The position numbers and the translations under genes are program-made. 64,000 bases of DNA from Asterias rubens (lineage: Eukaryota; Echinodermata; Asteroidea; Forcipulatida; Asteriidae). How positions within the stretch are numbered: the first letter of the stretch is position 1; the number at the start of each line of letters is the position of its first letter. Below, one piece after another: positions 46,101-55,423 of the stretch. Where the stretch lies: assembly GCF_902459465.1 (NCBI RefSeq), contig NC_047082.1:12276807-12340806 (forward strand), read 5' to 3'. The notes under the pieces were generated by a model, which had not been told where the DNA came from, ran no database searches, and saw nothing but the letters and a program-made list of their open reading frames with translations.

Positions 46101-48208
46101 CGACTTCCCCACTAGCTGGAAAAATCGTTGGGATGGCGTCATGTGTTTTTCTCTTCATGTCAAAATGTGTAGTGTATTCCAGATTCTCTAAGCACGACGG
46201 CTCGAAGTGTTTGCTGCACAGCGCTGGAAAAGACTTGCAAACTCAGGACCCCATCTTTAGTTGTTTTGCTGCATCCAGCAGCAATACACCTGGGCCCAAT
46301 TTCATAGCGTTGCTTAAGGGTAAGCAAATTTGCGTGCTTACTGTAGCAGAACAATGTGTTTAAGCCTTAGCGTATTTCACAGGTTAGCAGAAAAATTGGG
46401 CGGTCATATGGCGTGTTTACCGTGGATTTGCATTGTGACGTCATTTATTTTCGTGCAGTAAGCACGGGAAGGTTACCATGTTTGTTCGTGTGCTTACGGT
46501 TAGCAGCGCTATGAAATGGAAATTGGACAGTAAGCACAAAATCGGCCGCTAAGCAGCGCTATGAAATTGGGCCCTGGTCGACATTGCCGGAAAAATACAA
46601 GAAAAAAGATTTTTTTTCGAAACGTACAAATTCTACGACTAGCACTTGAATGTACTTGCACGTACGTGTGTTCGATGTTCGATCGAGGCAAAGTCTGCCT
46701 CGATTGACGTCACAAAAGGGGTAGGCGGAGTCACCCCCACACAACATTATTATTTATTTTTTTTTACATATAAATCGTTAAAAACAATTACTCAACAAAT
46801 TATTTTATTGTTCAGAAACATATACTCTAATGTTTGAAAAATAAAATCTATTTTCAGGTGACTTTAACATTGGGTCAACGTCGGACGGACGTTGCCTCTA
46901 TGCATGCTCTGGCAACATTTGTAAAACAAAAAAAAAACATAAAAAAAAACGACCTGTCATACGATCTGTCATCAAAAAGAGAATGTTAGGTGCGATCACA
47001 TTTGTTTTTCCATATCAAACTTAAAAGACATCAACACAATTTGCACTGTAAACTAATGCTCTGTCCTTTATAATTTTCTGTTGCTACTCAGGTCAGGCAG
47101 GAGATCCACGAGGTTCTCGGAACCCACCAGCCACCGAGAATGTCTGACCGGGGGAAACTGCCCTTTACCCAGGCAGCCGTCATGGAGTCGTTCCGCCTCC
47201 GACACCCCGGTCCCACCGGGTCCCTCCACAGGACTACGGCCCCTATGCAACTAGCAAGTTTTACCATACCGGAGGATACATTCGTGACCAGTCCGCAGTG
47301 GAGTATGCATCGGGATCCTCGTGAGTTCAAGAAGCCGTACGAGTTCGACCCGGGTAATTTTTTGACCAAAGAGGGCAATTTCTACGAGCCGAAGGGGTTC
47401 ATGCCCTTTGGTGTTGGTAAGAATACCATGAAAGAATAAATAATTTAAGTTTCATGCTAAAGAAACAACAAAAGCAGGGGGATATCAAATCTGTGCTAGT
47501 TTATTGTTGTAGCCCCGCCCTTTCTCCACAATAATCACTAATCAGCAATCAATGAACATGATAAAGGTGGTTAATTCAAGATAAAGATTTATATTAAAAG
47601 TATGCCGGCTTACTTTTGTTGTTATTGTTGCAAAACAGCCATGTATGGAAAGGGTTAGGTCGAGTAAATAGGAAAATACACTGGGGGTGTCGAACAATAG
47701 GAGTGTTTTCTTTTCATCTGTTGTCACAAACCCAGTGTTTCCTCGGTGCCAGGTATTTACCATTCTTTATTATAATAGATGTTAAATTTGCATCGGGGAT
47801 AAAGAATATTAATTTTGGTTTTCACCCATACACCGATGTGTGTCAGCACTGTATACTCAGTACTTACCCGAGTCCTGTGAAAAAATATCACAGGCATGTA
47901 ACTCGGGTGGGATTCGAACCCACGACCCTTTCAATTCTAGAGCAGTGTCTTACCAACTAGACTACCGAGGTTGCCCGGCAGCTAGAGGCTGCTAATAATT
48001 CTTTATTATTTATTTCTTGTTAGGTCCACGTATATGTATCGGGGAGTCACTGGCACGAGCTGAACTCTTCATGTTCTTCGCAACTCTCATGCAGAGATTC
48101 AAATTTGTGTTAGCTCCGGGTCAGGTCATTCAGGGAGACGGCCATGGGCATTTTGGAGCTACCTACACCCCTAAACCATTCAAAGTTCGACTGACTGCCG
48201 TAGCGTAA
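43192..48208 (+). CDS. Cytochrome P450, CYP2 clan (CYP2U/2R-like)
   Basis: Four exons, 43192-43576, 44479-45101, 47092-47416 and 48024-48208 (TAA), join in phase to 505 residues, the usual microsomal P450 length. Residues 20-36 form the N-terminal membrane anchor, followed by the proline hinge PPGPWGLP (47-54). WRDLRSFTLKALRQFG is the C-helix region. AGADTT (311-316) is the I-helix oxygen-activation motif. ESFR (368-371) is the K-helix ExxR. FDPGNFL stands where CYP2 enzymes have FxPxHF. FGVGPRICIG holds the heme-ligand Cys449. GESLARAELFMFFATLMQRF after the ligand is typical of the CYP2 clan. The enzyme should be an ER monooxygenase dependent on P450 reductase; the substrate cannot be read. 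Intron 2 (2 kb) carries a T3 MITE and a broken THAP gene, and intron 3 a SINE. All motifs are intact, so the gene is likely functional. Confidence 0.93.
44256..44330 (+). repeat. 30-bp direct duplication
   Basis: 'TAGGAGCCTGGATGGTAGAG' plus CAGAGTGCG occurs twice in tandem in P450 intron 1; the following 'GGACGGGAGTCGAACCCC' resembles a reversed SINE B box. Confidence 0.6.
45143..45508. repeat. TTAA-type MITE (family T3), full length
   Basis: TTAA at 45139-45142 and 45509-45512. Terminal inverted repeats AGGAACACGTTTCCTTGGATC / GATCCAAGGCAACGTGTTCCT; near-perfect hairpin. It begins about 40 bp after the P450 exon 2 donor. Confidence 0.85.
46051..46584 (-). pseudogene. Broken THAP-domain gene inside P450 intron 2
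   Basis: On the minus strand an ATG at 46584 gives MST, then a hAT-like MITE (46290-46576) interrupts. On the far side the frame resumes RCIAAGCSKTTKDGV with LQVF, the C-x4-C start of a THAP zinc finger. About 25-30 residues of the usual domain are then missing, with a frame change near 46225. It continues ALCSKHFEPSCLENLEY and HDAIPTIFPASGE, matching the C-x2-H-F half and the AVPTIF box. A TAA follows at 46051-46053. THAP domains bind DNA in transcription factors and in P-element-type transposases; which of these this derives from is open. The two coding disruptions make it non-functional. Confidence 0.75.
46290..46576. repeat. hAT-like MITE (family H1) inserted in a THAP gene
   Basis: Ends CTGGGCCCAATTTCATAGCG and GCTATGAAATTGGGCCCTGG. 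Interior 'GGCGGTCATATGGCGTGTTT' is shared with 7440-7668. Confidence 0.8.
47772..47978 (-). mobile_element. tRNA-derived SINE (family S1)
   Basis: Reverse copy of the 15122-15332 element: 'GGTGGGATTCGAACCCACGA' (B box) and 'TTACCAACTAGACTACCGAG' (A box). It ends 45 bp before the last P450 exon. Confidence 0.8.
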
Positions 48209-48484
48209 CGGGGCACCACACATGCAGTTCATGAATTCATCAATTTGTAGTCAGTTTAATCATCTGTTTCTGTATTTTGTTCAACTGATTATAATATTCT
48301 TATTATTATTATTATTATTATTATTTTTTTTTTTTTTTGGGGGGGGGGGTGAATATATACATCTCATCATGAATAGATTGTCAATAACCTTTAATTTATT
48401 TAATGGTGTTTGAAGCTTTGCATGGAGTTGAGAATAAAATAATAATAATAAATTATGATAAAAGGTATTTGTAATGCGCCAAAT

Positions 48485-48840
48485 CAATCTAAAAGGATGT
48501 TCAATAAGAAGTAATTATAAACACAAACTAGTAAACTTGCGGGTACAACCATGTATAACATCTCCTTTGAAGGGGTGTTGGCTCTGAAAAGAGCCGGTGC
48601 ACTCGACGTTTCGAACAGTATACTCCGCTCGCCTTCAGTTTCGACGTTTCGAACAGTTTACTTTGCTCGTCTTCGAAACGTCGAAACTGAAGAAGCAGAG
48701 TATACTCATCGAAACGTCGAGACCACACCGGCTCTTTTCAGAGCCAACACTCCTTCAAAAAAGATCTTGTAGTTGGTGTACCCGCAAGTTTACTATTTAG
48801 TAATTATAATCTTCTTTAATATCGATTCAAGCTTTTGAGA
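48485..48840. repeat. Inverted-arm repeat with CGAAACGTCGA core (Penelope-like 3' end suspected)
   Basis: The left arm reads GCGGGTACAACC...AGCCGGTGCACTCGACGTTTCG. The right arm reads CGAAACGTCGAGACCACACC...GTACCCGCAAGTTTAC, its reverse complement. The right arm matches 51575-51735. The repeated 'TTCGAACAGT' words between them are duplicated. Superfamily assignment is tentative. Confidence 0.6.
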
Positions 48841-48874
48841 CCAATACAAAATTGTATTTAACGAAGGGGGTTAA

Positions 48875-49163
48875 AGGGAACGTTATGCCTTTTGTTTTTG
48901 AAACAGTTTGATTGTTTTAATCCTATAAAAGTATTGCTACAATAAAACAAAGTTTGTGGCGTTTTTGCCAAAAACATCCGGAGCACGGCTGTGTTGTCCA
49001 CGCAGGGCCTGGGAGAATAATCCAAAATTGGAATACACAATCTTAGAACCGTTATTTTTTAAATGAGTTACCATCACATAATGATCCCAAAATGCTTTGC
49101 ACTGTCGAAAGGTGGTTTGTATTGACATTACTTTTGAGTGATTACCAAATGTATACCTTCCCT
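48875..49163. repeat. TTAA-type MITE (family T4)
   Basis: TTAA at 48871-48874. Starts AGGGAACGTTATGCCTTTTG and ends 'ACCAAATGTATACCTTCCCT' followed by a mutated TTAG. Fragments of the same family occur near 18510, 27840 and 28230. Confidence 0.7.
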
Positions 49164-49345
49164 TTAGCAACCAACGAACCGTTCAACAACTGCTTTTAAA
49201 TATCTCTCGTTACTATCACGCAACGACGGTTTGTAAATGATTATCAACTATCTTGACGATAATTAATAAACGGCTGTTAAAACATAAAGACATTTCGGTT
49301 GTGATGTTTAATCTCTGCAAACAAGTGTTATTTCTAATCGATCTT

Positions 49346-50371
49346 TCAGTTTCTTCTGCAGTGTTTGATTAGTTCTCTTAGAGTTTCCAAACACATACTT
49401 CGGAATGTTTTGTTCATTCCAATATATACAACGAAATTACACCAGCTATTATTAATGGCTAGCCAGACGGATACGAACTCCAACCAACCCGGTACCCCAT
49501 CTGGGTTCCGATCGCCGTAAATCCTGACAGAGCAAAACGGAAGCCAGCTAATTGTGTACGTCACGACAATTACGAGGAGTAACTTGACTGCCTTACCGCT
49601 CCCAACTGCACCAGGGTTGCCTGGTTCCCGCCTCGGGCCAGCATTGGAAAGCATGTTAATTTTCTTAGCCTGCACGTGACTGATGTGGATGAGTTTCAAG
49701 TAGATACCAATCATGACAACCACAGCGAACATGAAAATAACGCAGAAAAAAATAACGTCCATGTACAAACTTGCTTTGCTGTACTTCATCTCACACATGA
49801 CTGCGTCATGGTTATATTCCACGATGGGTTGCACTGCCGCCATGACTAGTACTACAAGTACAGTTGAATTTACCCATCCGAATATGGTGAAGAATAGCGT
49901 GCGTTTCTGTGGTAGTAGAGTTGGATAAAGTAAAGGTTTGGAGATCGCAACCAGGCGGTCAATGGAGAGTGTCAGTAGATTGAAAACGGAGATACCACCA
50001 AGTAGAACGATCACAGAGCACATCACTGTGCATGGCCACATTACCTCAAAGGGCCACCTGTCCAAGGCCGATAGTGGGATACAGAAAACGCACATGATCC
50101 CAACCCCTAGATCTGAAATGGCGAGCGATGTCATGGCAACTTTGGTGGAACCTGGTGGGAACTCCCCTCTTATCCTCAGCATGACGGCGATGGTCATGCT
50201 ATTCAAGCAGATGATGGTGAGGCTCGTTACGGTGATATACGCCGTTCGCAGTACCACCAATGCCCGGCTGAGTTGGTCCGCCTCATTCAGAAAAGTCGCG
50301 TTAGAAAGAAGGCTTGACATTTTCTTTGTAAATAATTGGTGAATCCACTTTGCATTGGCCTGATGCATCAA
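49346..50371 (-). CDS. Rhodopsin-like (class A) G-protein-coupled receptor, intronless
   Basis: One uninterrupted frame of 341 residues with seven hydrophobic helices and a sequon at N24. TM1 carries N57. TM2 has LAISDLG (D87, the sodium-site Asp). C114 before TM3 pairs with an ECL2 Cys (VMCEM). TM3 ends SIDRLVAISKP (138-140 DRL in place of DRY). TM6 has TYTISWLPFC (SWLP for CWxP). TM7 has NNSWCNFVVYIGMN (NFVVY for NPxxY). The C-terminus is basic with Cys residues suited to palmitoylation. Variant DRY and NPxxY motifs and a single exon fit the large lineage-specific orphan receptor expansions of invertebrate deuterostomes, loosely amine/melatonin-like. The ligand is unknown. An alternative start at Met18 would shorten the N-terminus. 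Confidence 0.9.
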   Translation of the reverse strand: MMHQANAKWIHQLFTKKMSSLLSNATFLNEADQLSRALVVLRTAYITVTSLTIICLNSMTIAVMLRIRGEFPPGSTKVAMTSLAISDLGVGIMCVFCIPLSALDRWPFEVMWPCTVMCSVIVLLGGISVFNLLTLSIDRLVAISKPLLYPTLLPQKRTLFFTIFGWVNSTVLVVLVMAAVQPIVEYNHDAVMCEMKYSKASLYMDVIFFCVIFMFAVVVMIGIYLKLIHISHVQAKKINMLSNAGPRREPGNPGAVGSGKAVKLLLVIVVTYTISWLPFCSVRIYGDRNPDGVPGWLEFVSVWLAINNSWCNFVVYIGMNKTFRSMCLETLRELIKHCRRN

Positions 50372-51014
50372 TATGAAGACACTAGCTGTGTGTCACTTTT
50401 TATCTGCCTACCAGTGACTCGCTAAATGAGCGATCAACAGGCTTCAGACGTGCATGTCGTATCTTGATACATCTGATGAGTAGTGCTGCGCTTTTGTATT
50501 AGACGTGCCGCCGCATACATTATCAGATTAAAATTAATGTTTACATAAAGCTCCCTGAAATAGACAATGACAAACAGTGCGTATTAGAAATGCAATTATG
50601 CTTCTCAACCGCTGTTCATAACGGAGATACTTCGTTTAATTATCTCGACCATTAAGTCGAGTTGAGGAGTTCTGTCGTCAGTGATTTAAAACTTATATTT
50701 TCGAAAACAACACAGATGAGCGCATCGCCACTAATAAATCACTTAGGAACTGATACGCTTGTCATAATTCTAATTAACTGAAGGGGGGGGGGGGCGGGTT
50801 TTATCTGTAAAAAAAAATGCCTTTGACGTTGACTGCAATCTTTATTATTAGAAACAAAATGAGACATGCACTTTATACGGGGGATGTGAATCTCCCTCTG
50901 GGACTCGAGACTCTGTACCATTTGAATTGTGATACAGAAAGTATGGTTTTCCCATAATTTAGCCTTCACCTCGTGTTGCATCGTTTATCTCGGGATGACA
51001 TTTTGGGGAGTGGT
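50372..51014. other. GPCR upstream flank, nothing recognised
   Basis: Contains the presumed promoter of the minus-strand GPCR but no clear TATA or other site. A poly(G) run lies near 50785. Confidence 0.3.
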
Positions 51015-51018
51015 TTAA

Positions 51019-51258
51019 AGGCAGTGGACACTATTGGTAATTACTCAAAACAATTGTTAGCATAAACATGTTCTTGGTAACCAGCACTGGAGAGATGTTG
51101 ATTGTGCGAAACGGCTCCCTCTGGAATAAAGTAGTTTTCGAGACCTCAGAATTAGGCTTTGAGGTCACGAAATCAAGCATCTGAAACATACAACTTCGTA
51201 TGACAAGGGTGTTTTTCTTCCATTATTATCTCGCAACTTCGACGACCAATTGAGTTCA
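51019..51258 (+). repeat. TTAA-type MITE (family T1) cut by a microsatellite
   Basis: TTAA at 51015-51018; consensus proceeds to 'CGACGACCAATTGAGTTCAG' and then runs straight into (CAG)n. Confidence 0.8.
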
Positions 51259-51500
51259 GCAGCAGCAGCAGCAGCAGCATTTGCGGTTGATGTTGCTGTT
51301 GATGTTGCTGTTGATTTGATGTTGCCGCTGCCGTTGCCGCTGCCGCTGCCGCTGCCGCTGCCGCTGCCGCTGCCGCTGCCGCTGCCGCTGCCGCTGCCGT
51401 TGCCGCTGCCGCTGCCGCTGCCGTTGCCGCTGCCGCTGCCGCTGCCGCTGCCGCTGCCGCTGTCGCTGTCGCTGTCGCTGTCGTTGTCGTCGTCGTTGTC

Positions 51501-51561
<61 letters not shown>

Positions 51562-51572
51562 TTGTTGTTGAC
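51256..51572 (+). repeat. Composite microsatellite: (CAG)n, (GCTGCC)n, (GTCGTT)n
   Basis: About 315 bp. Seven CAG, a GTTGATGTT block, then a hexamer GCTGCC array to about 51460, then a CTGTCG array, then GTCGTT/GTTGTC to 51570. Both strands stay open (Leu-Pro repeats one way, Gln-Arg the other), which is a repeat artefact. Confidence 0.95.
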
Positions 51573-51735
51573 GAAACGTCGAAACTGAAGAAGCAGAGTA
51601 TACTAATCGAAACGTCGAGACCACACCGGCTCTTTTCAGAGCCAACACTCCTTCAAGAAAGATCTTGTAGTTGGTGTACCCGCAAGTTTACTATTTAGTT
51701 TTTTTAATCTTCTTTAATATCGATTCAAGCTTTTG
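51573..51735 (+). repeat. CGAAACGTCGA repeat, right arm copy
   Basis: Nearly identical to 48675-48838 from CGAAACGTCGAAACTGAAG to 'TTCAAGCTTTTGAGACCAAT'. Confidence 0.75.
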
Positions 51736-51910
51736 AGACCAATAATAATAATAATAATATCGAAGTCTTATATAGCGCCTGTATCTACCAAACAAGGTAC
51801 TCAAGGCGCTGAGTATATACAAACTTTCAGAAAGATAGGTTATTGCAGTGATGAATTTGGAGACCCAATTAGTTAGCACCTTTTAAGGGTTTACAAGGTG
51901 CTACGGGAAG
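51736..51910 (-). mobile_element. tRNA-SINE tail (family S2), reverse, truncated
   Basis: (TAA)n, then 'TTATATAGCGCC' and 'AAGGCGCTGAG', ending 'GGTTTACAAGGTGCTACGG'. No tRNA head remains. Confidence 0.55.
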
Positions 51911-51932
51911 CAGCCACAGCCAGGAACACCGT

Positions 51933-52189
51933 AGTCTAGGTTCCTAGACCATTGGTGTTGCGTGGTCACACACAACGAACGTTCCGATTATGCACGGCAA
52001 AAACTGTACACGCTTGTAATGAACGAACGCTAGCGGGCGCTCTGTTTCTCTGATTTCCGGTGCTCACCATGTCCTGTGCTCACCGGTGAGCACCGGAAAT
52101 CAGAGAAACAGAGCGCCCGCTAGCGTTCGTTCATTACAAGCGTGTACAGTTTTTGCCGTGCATAATCGGAACGTTCGTTGTGTGTGACC
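51933..52189. repeat. Long palindromic element (family P), copy 1
   Basis: Starts AGTCTAGGTTCCTAGACC, itself a palindrome. Arms of about 100 bp ('ACGAACGTTCCGATTATGCA'...) meet at GGTGCTCACC / GGTGAGCACC. The right TIR is replaced by the family R element. Confidence 0.85.
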
Positions 52190-52191
52190 TT

Positions 52192-52637
52192 GCCTTGATC
52201 AAGGCTGTGTAGACAATTACTCTAGCTGAAACCATAGAGCAAGGATAAACCTACGCCGCCCGAATGCGATATAATACAACCATGGAGCAATCACAACCAG
52301 TCCCCCGACTGACTCTAAAAAGAATAGCACACCGCACTCTCTCACGCACCACCACACAGCGCCTGTACATTGTACATGTACGCAGCCCCCCACACACACC
52401 GCTATTCCACCCACCGCTATCGCCCACAATCCTAGCCCGTGAGCCGTCAGGCTCACAGCCTTGACGATCTTGTAAACCGAGTGGCTTATGTGTTTCATTG
52501 TTTTTCTTCGCAAATCAGTGGAAAATGGGGGGGGGGGGGTGAGTGGATATGCAAAGATTTATTTCATGAATAATACATCATTCCTAATAGCCAATCACAC
52601 ACCATTATTGTCGGTCTAGAGGAAATGGATATGAATC
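52192..52637 (-). repeat. CCTTGATCAAGGC repeat (family R), full copy
   Basis: Reverse complement of 4340-4768 with a few indels. It carries the same MRRKTMKHISHS frame, here 98 codons. Confidence 0.75.
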
Positions 52638-52662
52638 ATTGAGCCACAGCCAGGAACACCGT

Positions 52663-52910
52663 AGTCTAGGTTCCTAGACCATTGGTGTTGCGTGGTCACA
52701 CACAACGAACGTTCCGATTATGCACGGCAAAAACTGTACACGCTTGTAATGAACGAACGCTGGCGGGCGCTCTGTTTCTCTAATTTCCGGATCTCCCCAT
52801 GTCCTGTGCTCACCAAGTGAGCACCGGAAATCAGAGAAACAGAGCGCCCGCTAGCGTTCGTTCATTACAGTGTGTGACCACGCAACACCAATGGTCTAGG
52901 AACCTAGACT
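52663..52910. repeat. Long palindromic element (family P), copy 2, both ends intact
   Basis: Runs from AGTCTAGGTTCCTAGACCAT to ATGGTCTAGGAACCTAGACT with 40-bp TIRs. The 20 bases before it (AGCCACAGCCAGGAACACCG) also precede copy 1, so a flank was duplicated with it. Confidence 0.85.
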
Positions 52911-52999
52911 ATCCAATCAGAAGCAGACAAACCTGCTGAGCAGTATTCATGAAATTGACCCCTGGATGTGTAGGTGACATACTACGTCACAGAGCAGAC

Positions 53000-54530
53000 C
53001 AATCAGAACACAGAAAGTAAAAGCCCATGAAATGCAAGCTATTATCCATCTATTGAAATCATTCATAAATACAGCATGCATTTCTTCGGGCCCAGCTTTT
53101 GTTTGTTATCATGTGGAGTTTTCTACCCCTCGACTGTGAGCCTTTGTTTTGATGAATTACCCAGTTGTAAAAGTATTACGTAAGTTCTTTTTCTTTCAGT
53201 GGAAATTTCCGTTCAGATTTCTTTCACTTTTGTTAAAACTCTGGCAGCGTGGTTGGCCAGTTGACTCAACGCTAAGCTACGGTAAAGGTGGTTGTGGCAG
53301 GATGCGGAAGGTAACTTTTTAAAGTAAGGTAGATGACTGAAGTTAGTTAGATATTATTTTATATTTATGGGAGTATTTTGCCTTGTTTTCCTGTGCACCA
53401 TGTGCTATGCTGTGCTACGTTAGTAAATGCTGTGTTCGCCGTCTACATGTAAATGCTTCTTCTCGTATCGTAGGACGTCCTGTTTTCAAGGTGTCCCTAT
53501 AACCGCGGCAAATCTGTTACCTCTCGTGCTTGATGTAAAAACAGTCTCTAAATAAAATGTTTGTGGTTTGACCATGGTTTGACTTGCCAAGCAAAGAGTC
53601 TCCTATCCCTTGACCAAAACTTAGAACCATGTAAGGCTCCACTGGTTAGTTGCACTTGCAAATGCAAGAAGTTTTAGTAATTTAGGCGTTTCTACAATTG
53701 TTTACAAGGTACAAAAATTGGTCACAATGTTGGACCATGTACCAAAAAATTGCCCTCCGGAAAAGTTTTCTCAAACACTTTTTAACTTACATTATTTTCA
53801 TGATGATCAGATCTTGTGACTGAATATTCTGCTGAGCATTCTGTGAAATAAATACAGAGACTTAAATAAGCCATGTGCCTATATCATTTTCTTTGGAGAA
53901 TTTTGTATTACCCTCATTAATATTAAAAATTAAAACATTTGCTTGGTGATTCAATTATCACAATTTATTAATATGTTTTACTATAAATATTAAGGAGACA
54001 AAATAACACAAAAAATAAATACAAGTCAGATTTGAAAGCCAATAATTGTTCACACTTTTTATTAATTGTTTTTGTTTTAATTTTTTTCTAATTATCATGG
54101 TCATTTTTAGAATGTCATACAAAATATTTTGAATAAAATGAAGAAACTTGCTGGCTATAGAGTCACACAAAGTCTCGTAGAACACTTGTTGTCACTGCAA
54201 ATTTGTCTTCCACGTATTGCTTCACCAGGACACTATACTTTCTCGTTTGCCTCAAACTAAACAAAATGGGACGCCTGTTGAAGTCATCGAAGATTGGTGT
54301 GTTGTGTGAAAATTTCAATATCCACCAAGTTTTAATATGTGTTAGCATACTTCTTATAAACAAATGAAGGTAATTAGCACATCATAATTTATTTCCAATT
54401 CAAAGAAAAAGCCACAATACCCTGAAAACAGGACCTTGGAGGGTATGACTACAATTAGATTCTGCTACCTAGCTATATTATCAACGGTCGCCTCGAACCT
54501 CTAAATCTATAATGGAAACATTTTGCCCAC
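53000..54530. other. AT-rich non-coding, nothing recognised
   Basis: No domain-like frame. Minus-strand frames at 53958-54363 are AT-rich and lack recognisable motifs; the peptide 'FDDFNRRPILFSLRQTRKY' could be a decayed fragment, but nothing supports a call. Confidence 0.3.
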
Positions 54531-54537
54531 CTTGTTG

Positions 54538-54630
54538 AGCTGTAAATGGCTCTCTTTTAACATGGGGCTCATCACAGTCGCCATTACAGTGATGAGACTG
54601 ATGTTAAAAGAGTGCCATTTACAGCTCTAC
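54538..54630. repeat. Hairpin with about 40-bp arms
   Basis: 'GCTGTAAATGGCTCTCTTTT' plus AACAT opposes ATGTTAAAAGAGTGCCATTT plus ACAGC. The inner part 'CTCATCAC...GTGATGAG' continues the stem. Confidence 0.75.
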
Positions 54631-55075
54631 AAGGTGGGCTAGGAAGCGTGTTGCCCTTCACACTCCTGGAATTCTTATTTAAAACTGCATCTGGCAATTA
54701 GTCTATTTGCAACCATGTCTCTATGTTTGTTCTCACAGTGAGCTCAGTCGCGCTGGTCCAGAAAATTATCCCTGCAAAAAAGAAATTGCAAACAAATGAT
54801 CACCCAATTTTCACCCTCGTTAGTTAACATAGATGCCTCCCCCCCTCGTTGAATTTTTTCAGGTTTAAGACTAAGTTTCTTATAGTGTCTGCCTCATCTC
54901 TGTTTTTTCCTTCAATTTAACATCTATTTATTTGAAGTTTACTAGGTCTATTGTAGCCTGCCTGATAATAGTCCAAACATTGATACACAAATTTCATCCA
55001 CTTTACTTTTTGAGCATAACATTGGATTATAAAATTGTGTCTCTTTTCTATAGTAAATACAATAAGATTTTTTAA

Positions 55076-55423
55076 GGCAGTGGACGCTATTGGTAATTGT
55101 CAAAGACTAGCCTTCACAGGTGGTGCATCTCAACAGATGCATAAAATAACAAACTTGTGAAAATTTGAGCTCAGGCGGTCATCGAACTTGCGAGATAATA
55201 ATGAAAGAAAAAAACACACCGTTGTCACACGAAGTTATGTGCGTTTTATGGTTGATTTCGAGACCTCAAGTTCTAAATCTTAGGTCTCGAAATCAAATTC
55301 CTGGAAAATTACTTCTTTCTTAAAAACTATGGCACTTCCATTACCTCTCCCCGTTACTCGTCACCAAGAAGGGTTTTATGGTAATTACCAATTTTGAGTA
55401 ATTACCAATAGTGTCCACTGCCT
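55076..55423 (-). repeat. TTAA-type MITE (family T1)
   Basis: TTAA at 55072-55075 and 55424-55427. The short 'CGTCCCATCCGAAGGACTAAG' segment after it is a reversed S2 SINE core. Confidence 0.8.

Noticed and set aside
51250-51648. Long open frames of Leu-Pro or Gln-Arg repeats
   Set aside because: Produced by the GCTGCC/GTCGTT microsatellite on both strands.
54163-54363. Minus-strand frame with FDDFNRRPILFS
   Set aside because: Some protein-like feel, but no splice context, no partner exons and AT-rich bias; not enough to call.
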